From contig NZ_LMEV01000017.1 of the NCBI RefSeq assembly GCF_001426505.1, positions 1,209,155 to 1,273,154 of the forward strand: 64,000 nucleotides of DNA, read 5' to 3'. Positions 43,054 through 51,560 of the stretch are shown one piece after another. The notes beneath the pieces are model-generated. The model was not told where the DNA came from, ran no database searches, and worked only from the letters and a program-made list of their open reading frames with translations. The position numbers and the translations under genes were made by a program. This DNA comes from Variovorax sp. Root473 (GTDB taxonomy: Bacteria > Pseudomonadota > Gammaproteobacteria > Burkholderiales > Burkholderiaceae_C). The stretch's first letter is position 1, and each line of letters begins with the position of its first letter.

Positions 43054-43695
43054 ATGGCAACCCTGCGACTCGGCGACACCGCCCCCAATTTCACCCAGGA
43101 TTCCAGCGAAGGCCCCCTCGACTTCTATCAGTGGGCCGGCGATTCGTGGATCGTGTTCTTCTCGCACCCGGCCGATTTCACGCCCGTGTGCACCACCGAA
43201 CTGGGCAAGACGGCGGCGCTGTCGGGCGAGTTCGCCAAGCGCGGCGTGAAGCCCATTGCGCTGAGCGTCGACCCGGCCACCAGGCACAAAGAGTGGATCG
43301 GCGACATCAACGAGACGCAGAACACCACCGTCAACTTCCCGATCATTGCGGACGCCGACCGCAAGGTGGCCGACCTGTACGACCTGATCCACCCGAACGC
43401 CTCGACCACGGCCACGGTGCGCAGCGTCTACATCATCGATCCCAAGAAGGTCATCCGCACCACCATCACCTACCCGGCGTCCACCGGCCGCAACTTCGAC
43501 GAGATCCTGCGCGTGATCGACTCGCTGCAACTCACCGACAGCCACAAGGTCGCCACGCCCGTGAACTGGAAGGACGGCGACGACGTCGTCATCGTGCCGA
43601 GCATCCAGGACCCGGCCGAGCTGGCCGAGCGCTTCCCCAAGGGCTTCAAGGCCGTCAAGCCTTACCTGCGCATCACGCCGCAGCCCAACAAGTAA
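43054..43695 (+). CDS. 1-Cys peroxiredoxin (Prx6 type)
   Basis: A 213-residue peroxiredoxin. The peroxidatic cysteine C46 lies in HPADFTPVCTTELG; the C-terminal half contains GRNFDEILRVIDSLQLTDSH and the end DPAELAERFPKGFKAVKPYL typical of the Prx6 group, with no resolving cysteine. It reduces hydroperoxides in the cytoplasm. The AT-rich stretch upstream (42940-43010) probably contains its promoter. It is followed by a small hydrolase and the sulfate transport operon. Confidence 0.95.
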   Translation: MATLRLGDTAPNFTQDSSEGPLDFYQWAGDSWIVFFSHPADFTPVCTTELGKTAALSGEFAKRGVKPIALSVDPATRHKEWIGDINETQNTTVNFPIIADADRKVADLYDLIHPNASTTATVRSVYIIDPKKVIRTTITYPASTGRNFDEILRVIDSLQLTDSHKVATPVNWKDGDDVVIVPSIQDPAELAERFPKGFKAVKPYLRITPQPNK

Positions 43696-43717
43696 GAAGC
43701 AGCAGGACCGCGCCGTC

Positions 43718-44293
43718 ATGCAGACTCGTGTCGTCATCGTGCCCGGTTGGCGCGACTCCGGGCCCGGCCATTGGCAGAGCCTGTGGGAGGAGCGTATTCC
43801 GGGCGCGGCGCGGGTGGCGCAGGACGACTGGGCCTCGCCCAAGCGCGACGCCTGGGTGCCCGCACTGGCCAAGCTCGTGCTCGAAAGCGAAGGCCCCGTG
43901 GTCATCGCGGCGCACAGCCTGGGCTGCATCGCCACGGCGCACCTGCCGCCCGAGGCCGCCGCCCGCATCCAGGGCGCGCTGCTGGTGGCGCCGGCCGACC
44001 CGGAGCGCCGCGCGGTGCTGTCCGACTTCGCGCCCGTGCCGTATGCGGCGTTGCCGTACCGCAGCATCGTGGTGGCGAGCAGCAACGATCCCTATTGCCC
44101 TATCCGCCTTGCGGGTGCCTATTCGCGCGCCTGGGGCAGCGAGTTCGTGCGCATGCAGAATGCGGGGCACATCAACATCGATTCGGGGCACGGAGACTGG
44201 CCGCTCGGCCTGGCCCTGCTGCAATCGTTGACCGACGAACCCGCCGCCTGGTCGGCGGGACGTGAATTTTCAGAAAACCTGGCAACCACATGA
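43718..44293 (+). CDS. RBBP9/YdeN family alpha/beta hydrolase
   Basis: A 191-residue serine hydrolase of the RBBP9/YdeN family. The start VVIVPGWRDSGPGHWQSLWE is diagnostic; the nucleophile is in IAAHSLGCIA, the acid in ASSNDPYCP and the histidine in NAGHINIDSGHG. The substrate is unknown. It overlaps the sulfate-binding-protein start by ATGA (44290-44293), so it belongs to the same transcript. Confidence 0.9.
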   Translation: MQTRVVIVPGWRDSGPGHWQSLWEERIPGAARVAQDDWASPKRDAWVPALAKLVLESEGPVVIAAHSLGCIATAHLPPEAAARIQGALLVAPADPERRAVLSDFAPVPYAALPYRSIVVASSNDPYCPIRLAGAYSRAWGSEFVRMQNAGHINIDSGHGDWPLGLALLQSLTDEPAAWSAGREFSENLATT

Positions 44294-45306
44294 CTTCCAG
44301 AATCAAGACCTTCGTCGCCGTGCTCGCGCTGGCCTCCTCCGCACTCGCCGGCAGCACCGCCTTTGCCCAAGGCACCGGGCTGCTGAACGCCTCGTACGAC
44401 GTGGCGCGCGAGTTCTACAAGGACTACAACGCAGCGTTCGTGGCGCACTACAAGAAGGCCACGGGCAAGGACGTCAAGATCGACCAGTCGCACGGCGGCT
44501 CCAGCGCCCAGGCGCGCGCCGTGGCCGACGGCCTCGACGCCGACGTGGTCACCATGAACACCTCGACCGACATCGACTTCCTGGCCAACGCCGGCGTGGT
44601 CGCCAAGGACTGGAACAAGAAGTTCCCCGAGAACGCATCGCCCACCACGTCCACCATGCTGCTGCTGGTGCGCAACGGCAACCCCAAGGGCATCAAGGAC
44701 TGGGACGACCTGATCAAGCCCGGCGTGCAGGTCGTGATCGTCAACCCCAAGACCGGCGGCAACGGCCGCTACGCCTACCTGGCTGCCTGGGGCTACATCA
44801 AGAAGAAGGGCGGCACCGACGCCCAGGCCGCCGAGTTCGTCGGCAAGCTGTTCAAGAATGTGCCGGTGCTGGCACGCGGCGGCCGCGACGCGACCACCGC
44901 ATTCCTGCAACGCAACATCGGCGACGCGCTGATCACCTTCGAATCCGAAGTGGTCTCGATCGACCGCGAATTCGGCACCGGCAAGGTCGACACGGTGTAT
45001 CCGTCGATCTCCATCGTGGCGGAGAACCCGGTCGCCGTCGTCGAGCGCACCGTCAAGAAGAAGGGCACGGGCGAGCTCGCCAAGGCCTACCTCGACTGGC
45101 TGTACTCCGAAGAGGCGCAGGAAATCGCCGCCAAGCACGCGCTGCGTCCGCGTTCGCCGGCCGTGCTCAAGAAGCACGCCGCGACCTTCAAGCCCCTGCA
45201 ACTGTTCACGGTGCAGGAGCTGTTCGGCAGCCTGACCGAAGCGCAGAAGGTGCACTTCAATGACGGCGGCCAATTCGACAAGCTCTATACGCCTGGCGCG
45301 AAGTAA
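44290..45306 (+). CDS. sbp: Sulfate ABC transporter substrate-binding protein
   Basis: A 338-residue Sbp-type sulfate-binding protein with a signal peptide ending STAFAQ (about residue 26). The family motifs LLNASYDVAREFYKDYNAAF and IDQSHGGSSAQARAVADGLD are present. It is the first gene of the sulfate operon sbp-cysT-cysW-cysA, and its stop lies directly before the cysT start with no gap. The protein at 26515-27564 is its paralogue. Confidence 0.95.
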   Translation: MTSRIKTFVAVLALASSALAGSTAFAQGTGLLNASYDVAREFYKDYNAAFVAHYKKATGKDVKIDQSHGGSSAQARAVADGLDADVVTMNTSTDIDFLANAGVVAKDWNKKFPENASPTTSTMLLLVRNGNPKGIKDWDDLIKPGVQVVIVNPKTGGNGRYAYLAAWGYIKKKGGTDAQAAEFVGKLFKNVPVLARGGRDATTAFLQRNIGDALITFESEVVSIDREFGTGKVDTVYPSISIVAENPVAVVERTVKKKGTGELAKAYLDWLYSEEAQEIAAKHALRPRSPAVLKKHAATFKPLQLFTVQELFGSLTEAQKVHFNDGGQFDKLYTPGAK

Positions 45307-46194
45307 ATGAGCGGCGCTGCTTCTTCGGCGCTCCCGGCAGCGGGAGCGCCTTTTTCACGTGCCAACCGGGCAGGGGGCGCCAAGCGCGTGCTGCCCGGTT
45401 TCCATATCACGCTCGGCTTCACGGTCTTCTACCTGTGCCTGATCGTGCTGATCCCGCTGTCGGCACTGGTCTTCAAGACCTTCACGATGACCTGGGAGCA
45501 TTTCTGGGTGTCGGTGACCGCGCCGCGGGTGATGGCCTCGTACCGCCTGACCTTCGGCGCCTCGCTGATCGCGGCCATGGTGAACGCGGTGTTCGGCCTG
45601 CTCGTGGCGTGGGTGCTGGTGCGCTACAAATTCCCGGGCAAGCGCATCGTCGATGCGCTGGTCGACCTGCCGTTCGCGTTGCCCACGGCCGTGGCCGGCA
45701 TCTCGCTCACGGCGCTGCTCGCGGGCAACGGCTGGATCGGGCAGCTGCTCGAGCCGCACGGCATCAAGCTGGCGTTCACGCCGGCCGGCATCGTGATTGC
45801 GCTGATCTTCATCGGGCTGCCCTTCGTGGTGCGCACGGTGCAGCCGGTGCTGGAAGACACCGAGAAAGAACTGGAAGAAGCCGCGACCTCGCTGGGCGCC
45901 ACGCGCCTGCAGACCTTCACGAAGGTGATCTTTCCGGCGATTGCGCCGGCATTGCTCACGGGCTTTGCGATGGCCTTCGCACGCGCCATCGGCGAGTACG
46001 GCTCCGTGATCTTCATCGCCGGCAACATGCCGATGATTTCCGAGATCACGCCGCTCATCATCATCGGCAAGCTGGAGCAGTACGACTACACGGGCGCTAC
46101 CGCGGTCGCGCTGGTGATGCTGGTGCTGTCGTTCATCCTGCTGCTGGTCATCAACGGCCTGCAGGCCTGGCAGCGCAAGCGCGCGGGTGCCTAG
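45307..46194 (+). CDS. cysT: Sulfate ABC transporter permease CysT
   Basis: A 295-residue permease with about seven helices; the EAA loop reads LEEAATSLGATRLQTFTKVI. It is the CysT (CysU) subunit that pairs with CysW. It starts with the ATG directly after the sbp stop (TAAATG). It is followed by a repeat element and cysW. Confidence 0.95.
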   Translation: MSGAASSALPAAGAPFSRANRAGGAKRVLPGFHITLGFTVFYLCLIVLIPLSALVFKTFTMTWEHFWVSVTAPRVMASYRLTFGASLIAAMVNAVFGLLVAWVLVRYKFPGKRIVDALVDLPFALPTAVAGISLTALLAGNGWIGQLLEPHGIKLAFTPAGIVIALIFIGLPFVVRTVQPVLEDTEKELEEAATSLGATRLQTFTKVIFPAIAPALLTGFAMAFARAIGEYGSVIFIAGNMPMISEITPLIIIGKLEQYDYTGATAVALVMLVLSFILLLVINGLQAWQRKRAGA

Positions 46195-46205
46195 AAATGT
46201 TGCAC

Positions 46206-46300
46206 TCCCCCAGTCTTCGCGCACTTCGTGTCGCTTCGCCAACCCCCTCGCCGGGGGCAACACCAGCAGCCCGGCAAAGCCGGTTCTGCGGTGTTCCTTC
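46206..46300 (+). repeat. Intergenic interspersed repeat, copy 2
   Basis: A sequence starting CCCCCAGTCTTCGCGCACTT and continuing CGTGTCGCTTCGCCAACCCC, with CCCCC-TCG-CCGGGGG and CCGG-CAAAG-CCGG hairpins and AACACC/GGTGTT arms. It shares its first about 50 bp with 27565-27619. It interrupts the cysT-cysW pair without breaking a gene. Confidence 0.7.
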
Positions 46301-46324
46301 GCACAGCCTCATCGGGAACTCGCA

Positions 46325-47227
46325 ATGAGTGCGCCGTCCAAGATCATCCGCCGCGCGCAGGCCGGCACCACCGAGTCGGCCTGGGTCCGCTGGACGCTGA
46401 TCGGCATCGCGCTCGCGTTCATGTTCCTGTTCCTCGTGCTGCCGCTGGCGGCCGTAGCGGTCGAGGCGCTGCGCAAGGGCCTCAACGCCTACCTCGAGGC
46501 GCTGAAGGAACCCGATGCGTGGAGCGCCATCCGCCTCACGCTCATCACCGCCGCCATCTCGGTGCCGATGAACCTCGTGTTCGGCGTGGCGGCGGCCTGG
46601 GCCATCGCCAAGTTCGAGTTCCGTGGCAAGGCCTTTCTCACGACGCTGATCGACCTGCCGTTCGCGGTGTCGCCGGTGGTGGCAGGCCTGATCTACGTGC
46701 TGGTGTTCGGTGCGCAAGGCTGGTTCGGCCCGTGGCTCGCGGAGCACGACATCAAGATCATCTTCGCCGTGCCGGGCATCGTGCTGGCCACCGTGTTCGT
46801 GACCTTTCCCTTCATTGCGCGCGAACTCATTCCGCTGATGCAGGCGCAGGGCACCGACGAGGAGCAGGCCGCCATCGTGCTCGGTGCGACCGGCTGGCAG
46901 ACCTTCTGGCGCGTGACCTTGCCCAACATCAAGTGGGGCCTGCTGTACGGCGTGATCCTGTGCAATGCGCGCGCCATGGGCGAGTTCGGCGCGGTGTCGG
47001 TGGTGTCGGGACACATCCGCGGCCAGACCAACACGATGCCGCTGCACGTCGAGGTGCTCTACAACGAATACCAGTCGGTGGCCGCCTTTGCCGTGGCCTC
47101 GCTGCTGGCGATCCTGGCGCTGGTCACCCTGGTGATCAAGTCGGTCATCGAGTGGCGCCATGAGCGCGAAATGAAAGCCATCGCCGAGCTGCCGCCCGAG
47201 CGTCCCCCCGAGCCGTCGGCGGCCTGA
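46325..47227 (+). CDS. cysW: Sulfate ABC transporter permease CysW
   Basis: A 300-residue permease with six or seven helices and the EAA loop AAIVLGATGWQTFWRVTLPN; the segment NARAMGEFGAVSVVSGHIRG is typical of CysW. ATG 46325 is chosen because the upstream frame translates the intergenic repeat. Its C-terminus is proline-rich (PPERPPEPSAA). The cysT-cysW gap of 130 nt is occupied by the repeat. Confidence 0.95.
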   Translation: MSAPSKIIRRAQAGTTESAWVRWTLIGIALAFMFLFLVLPLAAVAVEALRKGLNAYLEALKEPDAWSAIRLTLITAAISVPMNLVFGVAAAWAIAKFEFRGKAFLTTLIDLPFAVSPVVAGLIYVLVFGAQGWFGPWLAEHDIKIIFAVPGIVLATVFVTFPFIARELIPLMQAQGTDEEQAAIVLGATGWQTFWRVTLPNIKWGLLYGVILCNARAMGEFGAVSVVSGHIRGQTNTMPLHVEVLYNEYQSVAAFAVASLLAILALVTLVIKSVIEWRHEREMKAIAELPPERPPEPSAA

Positions 47228-47247
47228 GAAGACGAGAGAACAAGACC

Positions 47248-48345
47248 ATGAGCATCGAAATCCGCAACATCAGCAAGCAGTTCGGCGACTTCCGGGCGCT
47301 GAACAACGTGAACCTCGACGTCGAGTCGGGCGAACTCGTCGCGCTGCTCGGCCCCTCGGGCTGCGGCAAGACCACGCTGCTGCGCATCATCGCGGGCCTG
47401 GAAACGGCCGACACCGGCAGCATCCATTTCTCGGGCGAAGACACGACCGACGTGCACGTGCGCGAACGCCAGGTGGGCTTCGTGTTCCAGCACTACGCGC
47501 TGTTCCGCCACATGACCGTGTTCGAGAACGTGGCCTTCGGCCTGCGCGTGAAGCCGCGCAAGGAGCGCCCGAGCGACGCGCAGATCAAGGCCAAGGTGAC
47601 CGACCTGCTCAAGCTGGTGCAGCTCGACTGGCTGGCCGACCGCTACCCGTCGCAGTTGTCCGGCGGCCAGCGCCAGCGCATCGCCCTGGCCCGCGCGCTG
47701 GCGGTGGAGCCCAAGGTGCTGCTGCTGGACGAACCCTTCGGCGCGCTCGACGCCAAGGTGCGCAAGGAACTGCGCCGGTGGCTGCGCCGGTTGCACGACG
47801 AGCTGCACGTCACCTCGATCTTCGTCACGCACGACCAGGAAGAAGCACTCGAAGTGGCCGATCGCGTGGTGGTCATCAACAAGGGCCGGATCGAACAGGT
47901 CGGTTCGCCGCAGGACGTGTGGGACAAGCCCGCGAGCCCGTTCGTCTACGGCTTCCTCGGCGACGTGAACCTGTTCCACGGCCGCGCCGACAACGGCGCC
48001 GTGCAACTGGACGGCATGCGCATCGACTCGCCCGAGCACAGCAGCGCGCGCGACGCCAAGGCGCTGGCTTATGTGCGTCCGCATGACCTGGATGTGACCC
48101 GCTACGTGGCGGGCGCCACCGGCATCGTCGCCACGCTGTCGCGCGCGATCGTGGTCGGACCGATCGCGCGGCTGGAACTTGAGCCCACTGAAACGAATCC
48201 AGATAATCCGGGCTCCGGAACCATCATCGAAGCGCAACTCCCTGCGCAACAGTTCCGCGACCTGGGCTTGAAGGAAGGCGACACCGTCGTCGCCAACCCG
48301 CGCAAGGCCAGGGTGTTCGTAGAAGAAGATTGGGTATCTCCTTGA
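47248..48345 (+). CDS. cysA: Sulfate/thiosulfate ABC transporter ATP-binding protein CysA
   Basis: A 365-residue ABC ATPase: Walker A LLGPSGCGKTTLLRIIAGLE, signature QLSGGQRQRIALARAL, Walker B VLLLDEPFGALDAKVRKELR, switch THDQEEALEVADR. The C-terminal TOBE-like regulatory domain spans about residues 235-365. It completes the sulfate importer. Its end overlaps the dsbB start by up to 16 nt. Confidence 0.97.
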   Translation: MSIEIRNISKQFGDFRALNNVNLDVESGELVALLGPSGCGKTTLLRIIAGLETADTGSIHFSGEDTTDVHVRERQVGFVFQHYALFRHMTVFENVAFGLRVKPRKERPSDAQIKAKVTDLLKLVQLDWLADRYPSQLSGGQRQRIALARALAVEPKVLLLDEPFGALDAKVRKELRRWLRRLHDELHVTSIFVTHDQEEALEVADRVVVINKGRIEQVGSPQDVWDKPASPFVYGFLGDVNLFHGRADNGAVQLDGMRIDSPEHSSARDAKALAYVRPHDLDVTRYVAGATGIVATLSRAIVVGPIARLELEPTETNPDNPGSGTIIEAQLPAQQFRDLGLKEGDTVVANPRKARVFVEEDWVSP

Positions 48346-48845
48346 TCCATTGGTACTTCGGCGCGCCGCGCCGCGCGCTCGCGCTGATCTGCCTGGCCTG
48401 CGTCCTGATGCTGGCTTTCGGGCTGTATCTGCAACACGTGGTCGGGCTCGAACCCTGTCCCATGTGCATCGTGCAGCGCTATGCGCTGATGCTGGTGGCG
48501 CTTTTCACCGGCCTGGCGGCGCTGTTCAGCCGCCGCGGCCTGCAGGTGACGGGCGGGGTGCTGGCGCTGGCGTCGGCGGTGGGTGGTGCCTACACGGCGG
48601 CGCAGCAGAGCTGGCTGCAGTGGTATCCGCCCGAAGTCGTCTCGTGCGGGCGCGACCTGTACGGGATGATCGAGACCTTCCCGCTCAAGCGCGCGCTGCC
48701 GATGATCTTCCGCGGCGGCGGCGACTGTTCCAAGATCGACTGGTCGCTGTTCGGCCTGACGCTGGCGAACTGGTCGTTCATCGCGTTCACGGTGCTGGCG
48801 CTGTTGCTGCTCACCTTGCTTTTGCGCCGGCGCACCGCGCGCTGA
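48330..48845 (+). CDS. dsbB: Disulfide bond formation protein DsbB
   Basis: A 171-residue four-helix membrane protein that reoxidises DsbA with quinone. The two cysteine pairs are visible: GLEPCPMCIVQRYAL and VVSCGRDLYG...GGGDCSK. No ATG is near; TTG 48330 is the annotated start, and TTG 48342 overlapping the cysA stop is an alternative giving a usual length. It is the last gene of the sulfate operon by position. Confidence 0.92.
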   Translation: MGISLIHWYFGAPRRALALICLACVLMLAFGLYLQHVVGLEPCPMCIVQRYALMLVALFTGLAALFSRRGLQVTGGVLALASAVGGAYTAAQQSWLQWYPPEVVSCGRDLYGMIETFPLKRALPMIFRGGGDCSKIDWSLFGLTLANWSFIAFTVLALLLLTLLLRRRTAR

Positions 48846-48940
48846 GTTCTTTTTCAGTCATTCCTGGTGTGGCCCGCTGTCGGGGAGCGGCAGAAGGGCG
48901 GGGTGCTTCCACGCCACAGCAGGCGTCCCTCAAAAGAAGA

Positions 48941-49720
48941 TCACGCCTGAAACGGCGGCGCGCCCCGCAGCTTCCGAATCAACAACCCAGGCAGCCGCAA
49001 GACAAACTCGACCATCAACCGCGTGTGCATCCACGTCAGCAGCACGTTGTCCCGCCCATAGCGGAAGTGCGACACCCCGCCTTCCTCCGCCGTCAGGTAT
49101 TTCACAGGCGCATCGATGTTCACCGGCTTGACCCCGCGCCAGGCCAGCCGCACGACCGCCTCGGTGTCGAAGTCGAAACGCCGCATCCAGGGTTGCCGCG
49201 CCATCACCGCGATCAGGTCGACCACCGGGTACACGCGAAAACCGTAGAGCGAATCGCCCACGCCTGCGAACAACGTCTCGAGCTGCGTCCAGCCGTTGGA
49301 CACGCGCCGCCCGCGCACCCTCAGCAGCGGCGCACTGGCGTCAAACACGGGCCGGCCCAGCACCATTGTCTCGGGCCGGGCCAGCGAGGCGCTCATGAAA
49401 GAGGGGATCAGGTCCGCCGGATGCTGCCCATCGGAATCCATCGTGAGCGCATGCGTGAAGCCGGCTTCCTTCGCGGCCCGCAATCCGTGCAGCACCGCCG
49501 AGCCCTTGCCCTGGTTCTGCGGCAGCACCCACACGCGCAGACCCGGATCGCTGCTCGCCATCTGCTGCAGCCGTTCGCCCGTGCCGTCATTGCTGCCGTC
49601 GATCACCACCCATACCGGGTTCCATTGGGCTCGCGCGGCGGCGACGGTCGAGAACAGGCGCTCGCCCGTGTTGTAGCTGGGAATCAGGACAAGGTGGGTG
49701 CGCGAGGCGTCTGCTGGCAT
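48941..49720 (-). CDS. Glycosyltransferase family 2 protein
   Basis: A 259-residue GT-A fold glycosyltransferase. The start LVLIPSYNTGERLFSTVAAA, the nucleotide-binding VIDGSNDGTGE and the DxD motif in LTMDSDGQHPADLI (near residue 95-105) are present. It is the last gene of a four-gene operon and overlaps the acyltransferase by 37 nt. GT2 proteins of this kind, beside LPLAT acyltransferases, occur in aryl-polyene/xanthomonadin clusters. Confidence 0.88.
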   Translation of the reverse strand: MPADASRTHLVLIPSYNTGERLFSTVAAARAQWNPVWVVIDGSNDGTGERLQQMASSDPGLRVWVLPQNQGKGSAVLHGLRAAKEAGFTHALTMDSDGQHPADLIPSFMSASLARPETMVLGRPVFDASAPLLRVRGRRVSNGWTQLETLFAGVGDSLYGFRVYPVVDLIAVMARQPWMRRFDFDTEAVVRLAWRGVKPVNIDAPVKYLTAEEGGVSHFRYGRDNVLLTWMHTRLMVEFVLRLPGLLIRKLRGAPPFQA

Positions 49721-50481
49721 TCGGGGGACGCGTCGGTGGCGCGCTGCTCCATGTGTTGACGGAAATAGTGTTCCAGCTCGACCTGCAACGCATCGCTGTC
49801 TTGCGTCGGCGCAAAGCGCTTGCCCAGCCGCAGCGTGAAGACGATGGGCAGCGGCGGCACGCGCCACAGCGGCCAGCCCTTGCTGAGGTAGGGCGAGTCG
49901 GTGTCGATGAACACGGTCTGGATCGGCGCCTGCGCCAGCTTGGCGATCAGCGTGGTGCCGGGGCGGAAGGGGTTCAGCGGCGGCGTCACCGTGCGCGTGC
50001 CTTCCGGGAAGATCACGAGCTGGCCACCCTGGCGCAGGTCGTTGACCGCCAGGCGCACCATCGTTCGGGCCGACTTGTTGCTGATGTAGCGCGCCAGCCG
50101 GGCTCCCGCGCCGAGGAAGATGTTGCCCATCAGCTCGGCCTTCATGATGCAGGCGCTGCGCGGCAGCCGCGCCACCAGCAGCAGCGCATCGAGCATCGTC
50201 GGGTGGTTGGCCACGAAGATCACGCCGGGTTCGTTGCGCATCGGGTCCAGGCACGAGGCGTCGATGCGCATCATGCCGGTGACCGAGGCAAGCCACCAGA
50301 ACATCCGGTAGGCAAAGGCGATGGTCATGCGGCCCAGCGCGCGCGCCGGCGCGGCCGGCATCACCGGGTACAGCAGCATGGCGACCAGGTTCCAGACCAG
50401 CGAGATCAGGCCGAGGAACAGCAGCAGCGCATAGAGCATCAGCGCGAGCGGGATCGACGTGAGAAGACGCAGCACGTTCAT
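49684..50481 (-). CDS. Lysophospholipid acyltransferase family protein (LPLAT/PlsC-like)
   Basis: A 265-residue membrane acyltransferase. Two hydrophobic helices lie at the N-terminus (about 5-45); the catalytic HX4D motif is NHPTMLD, and FPEGTRTVTPPLNPF and the AKLAQAPIQTVFIDTDS segment are the other conserved blocks. It overlaps the glycosyltransferase and follows chorismatase by 36 nt, and such acyltransferases attach acyl groups to lipids in pigment clusters. Confidence 0.9.
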   Translation of the reverse strand: MNVLRLLTSIPLALMLYALLLFLGLISLVWNLVAMLLYPVMPAAPARALGRMTIAFAYRMFWWLASVTGMMRIDASCLDPMRNEPGVIFVANHPTMLDALLLVARLPRSACIMKAELMGNIFLGAGARLARYISNKSARTMVRLAVNDLRQGGQLVIFPEGTRTVTPPLNPFRPGTTLIAKLAQAPIQTVFIDTDSPYLSKGWPLWRVPPLPIVFTLRLGKRFAPTQDSDALQVELEHYFRQHMEQRATDASPECQQTPRAPTLS

Positions 50482-50517
50482 GGGTGGTGTCGGTCGGACG
50501 GGCGGACGGCGGGCCGC

Positions 50518-51558
50518 TCAGGCGGCCTGCAGCCGGCCGGCGGCGACCGTGTGGGCCTCGATCTCGACCAGCAGATCGCTGCGGCAGATGTCGGCTTCAA
50601 GGTACACCGCATGGCGGGCCATTGGCGCCTGGGCGCCGAGCGCGGCTTCGATCACCTCGCGCACGGCCTCGGTGTCCGACGGATGCCGCACGTACACCAC
50701 GCAGTCGAGCGCATCGAGCGAGAAGCGCGCCGTGGTCTGCGCATGGGCGGAGGCGATCACGGCCTCGAGGTTGCGCAGCGTTTCGCGGGTTTGCTCACGC
50801 ACCTCGCCGTGGTGCACCGTTTCGTGGCCGACGATGCTCGCCGTGCCCGAGATGAAGAGCGCGACCTGGCCGTCGCCGATGTCTGCCAGCGCGGCGCGCG
50901 AAAAGGTCGGCGAGCGCGGGCCGTAGGTTTCGGGGTAGCGGTAAGCCGACACCTGCCGCGGGTTCTCGACCGGCAGCGGCGCGGCGCGTCCCGCGAGAAA
51001 ACGGATCGACAGCGCACCCTGGCGGATGCCCAGCGCGCACGCGGCCGGTGCACCCTCGAAAGCGGCGCGGCCCGCTTCGAAGAAGGCCTCCTGCCGGCCC
51101 AGGTTGAACTGGCGGTAGCGTTCGAGTCCGCCGCCGTCGGCGTTGATGCGCGGCAGGTAGTTCCAGATGCGCTGCAGGTGCGGCGTGCCGGCCTGCTCGA
51201 GCGTGCGGAACAGGTCGCGGTAGGCGCGCTGAGCAAGCTCCGTCAGGCCCTGGCCTTCCACGGCTTCGTCGAGGTCGATGGCGCCGAGCAGCCAGTGCCC
51301 GTCGGTGCGCCACCGCGCGATGCCCGTCGTGCCCGACCTGACCTGGGCACCGTCGCTCACATGCCACACGTCAGCCTTCGCGCCTTGCGGCGACAGCACG
51401 CGCGCGTTGACCGTGGGCATCCAGGCGACACCGTGCGGCGTGCCGTAGCCGAGCGCGGCAAAGGGTGCATGGCTGTGCGTGGCCAGCGCAAGGCTGTCCG
51501 GCAGCGAGAGGCGCTCCACGCGCAGGGAAGAGTGAAGGTGATCGTCCTGTGGGCGCAC
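50518..51558 (-). CDS. xanB2: Chorismatase (XanB2/FkbO/Hyg5 family)
   Basis: A 346-residue protein of the chorismatase family, which converts chorismate to 3- and/or 4-hydroxybenzoate (XanB2) or related acids. It consists of two tandem RidA-like halves; typical segments are TELAQRAYRDLFRTLEQAGT, HLQRIWNYLPRINADGGGLE, IRFLAGRAAPLPVENPRQVS and FISGTASIVGHETVHHGEV. Start GTG 51558, two bases after the stop of the methyltransferase; other in-frame starts upstream belong to shadow. XanB2-type enzymes feed both xanthomonadin pigment and ubiquinone synthesis. Product specificity cannot be decided from sequence. Confidence 0.82.
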   Translation of the reverse strand: MRPQDDHLHSSLRVERLSLPDSLALATHSHAPFAALGYGTPHGVAWMPTVNARVLSPQGAKADVWHVSDGAQVRSGTTGIARWRTDGHWLLGAIDLDEAVEGQGLTELAQRAYRDLFRTLEQAGTPHLQRIWNYLPRINADGGGLERYRQFNLGRQEAFFEAGRAAFEGAPAACALGIRQGALSIRFLAGRAAPLPVENPRQVSAYRYPETYGPRSPTFSRAALADIGDGQVALFISGTASIVGHETVHHGEVREQTRETLRNLEAVIASAHAQTTARFSLDALDCVVYVRHPSDTEAVREVIEAALGAQAPMARHAVYLEADICRSDLLVEIEAHTVAAGRLQAA

Positions 51559-51560
51559 GT

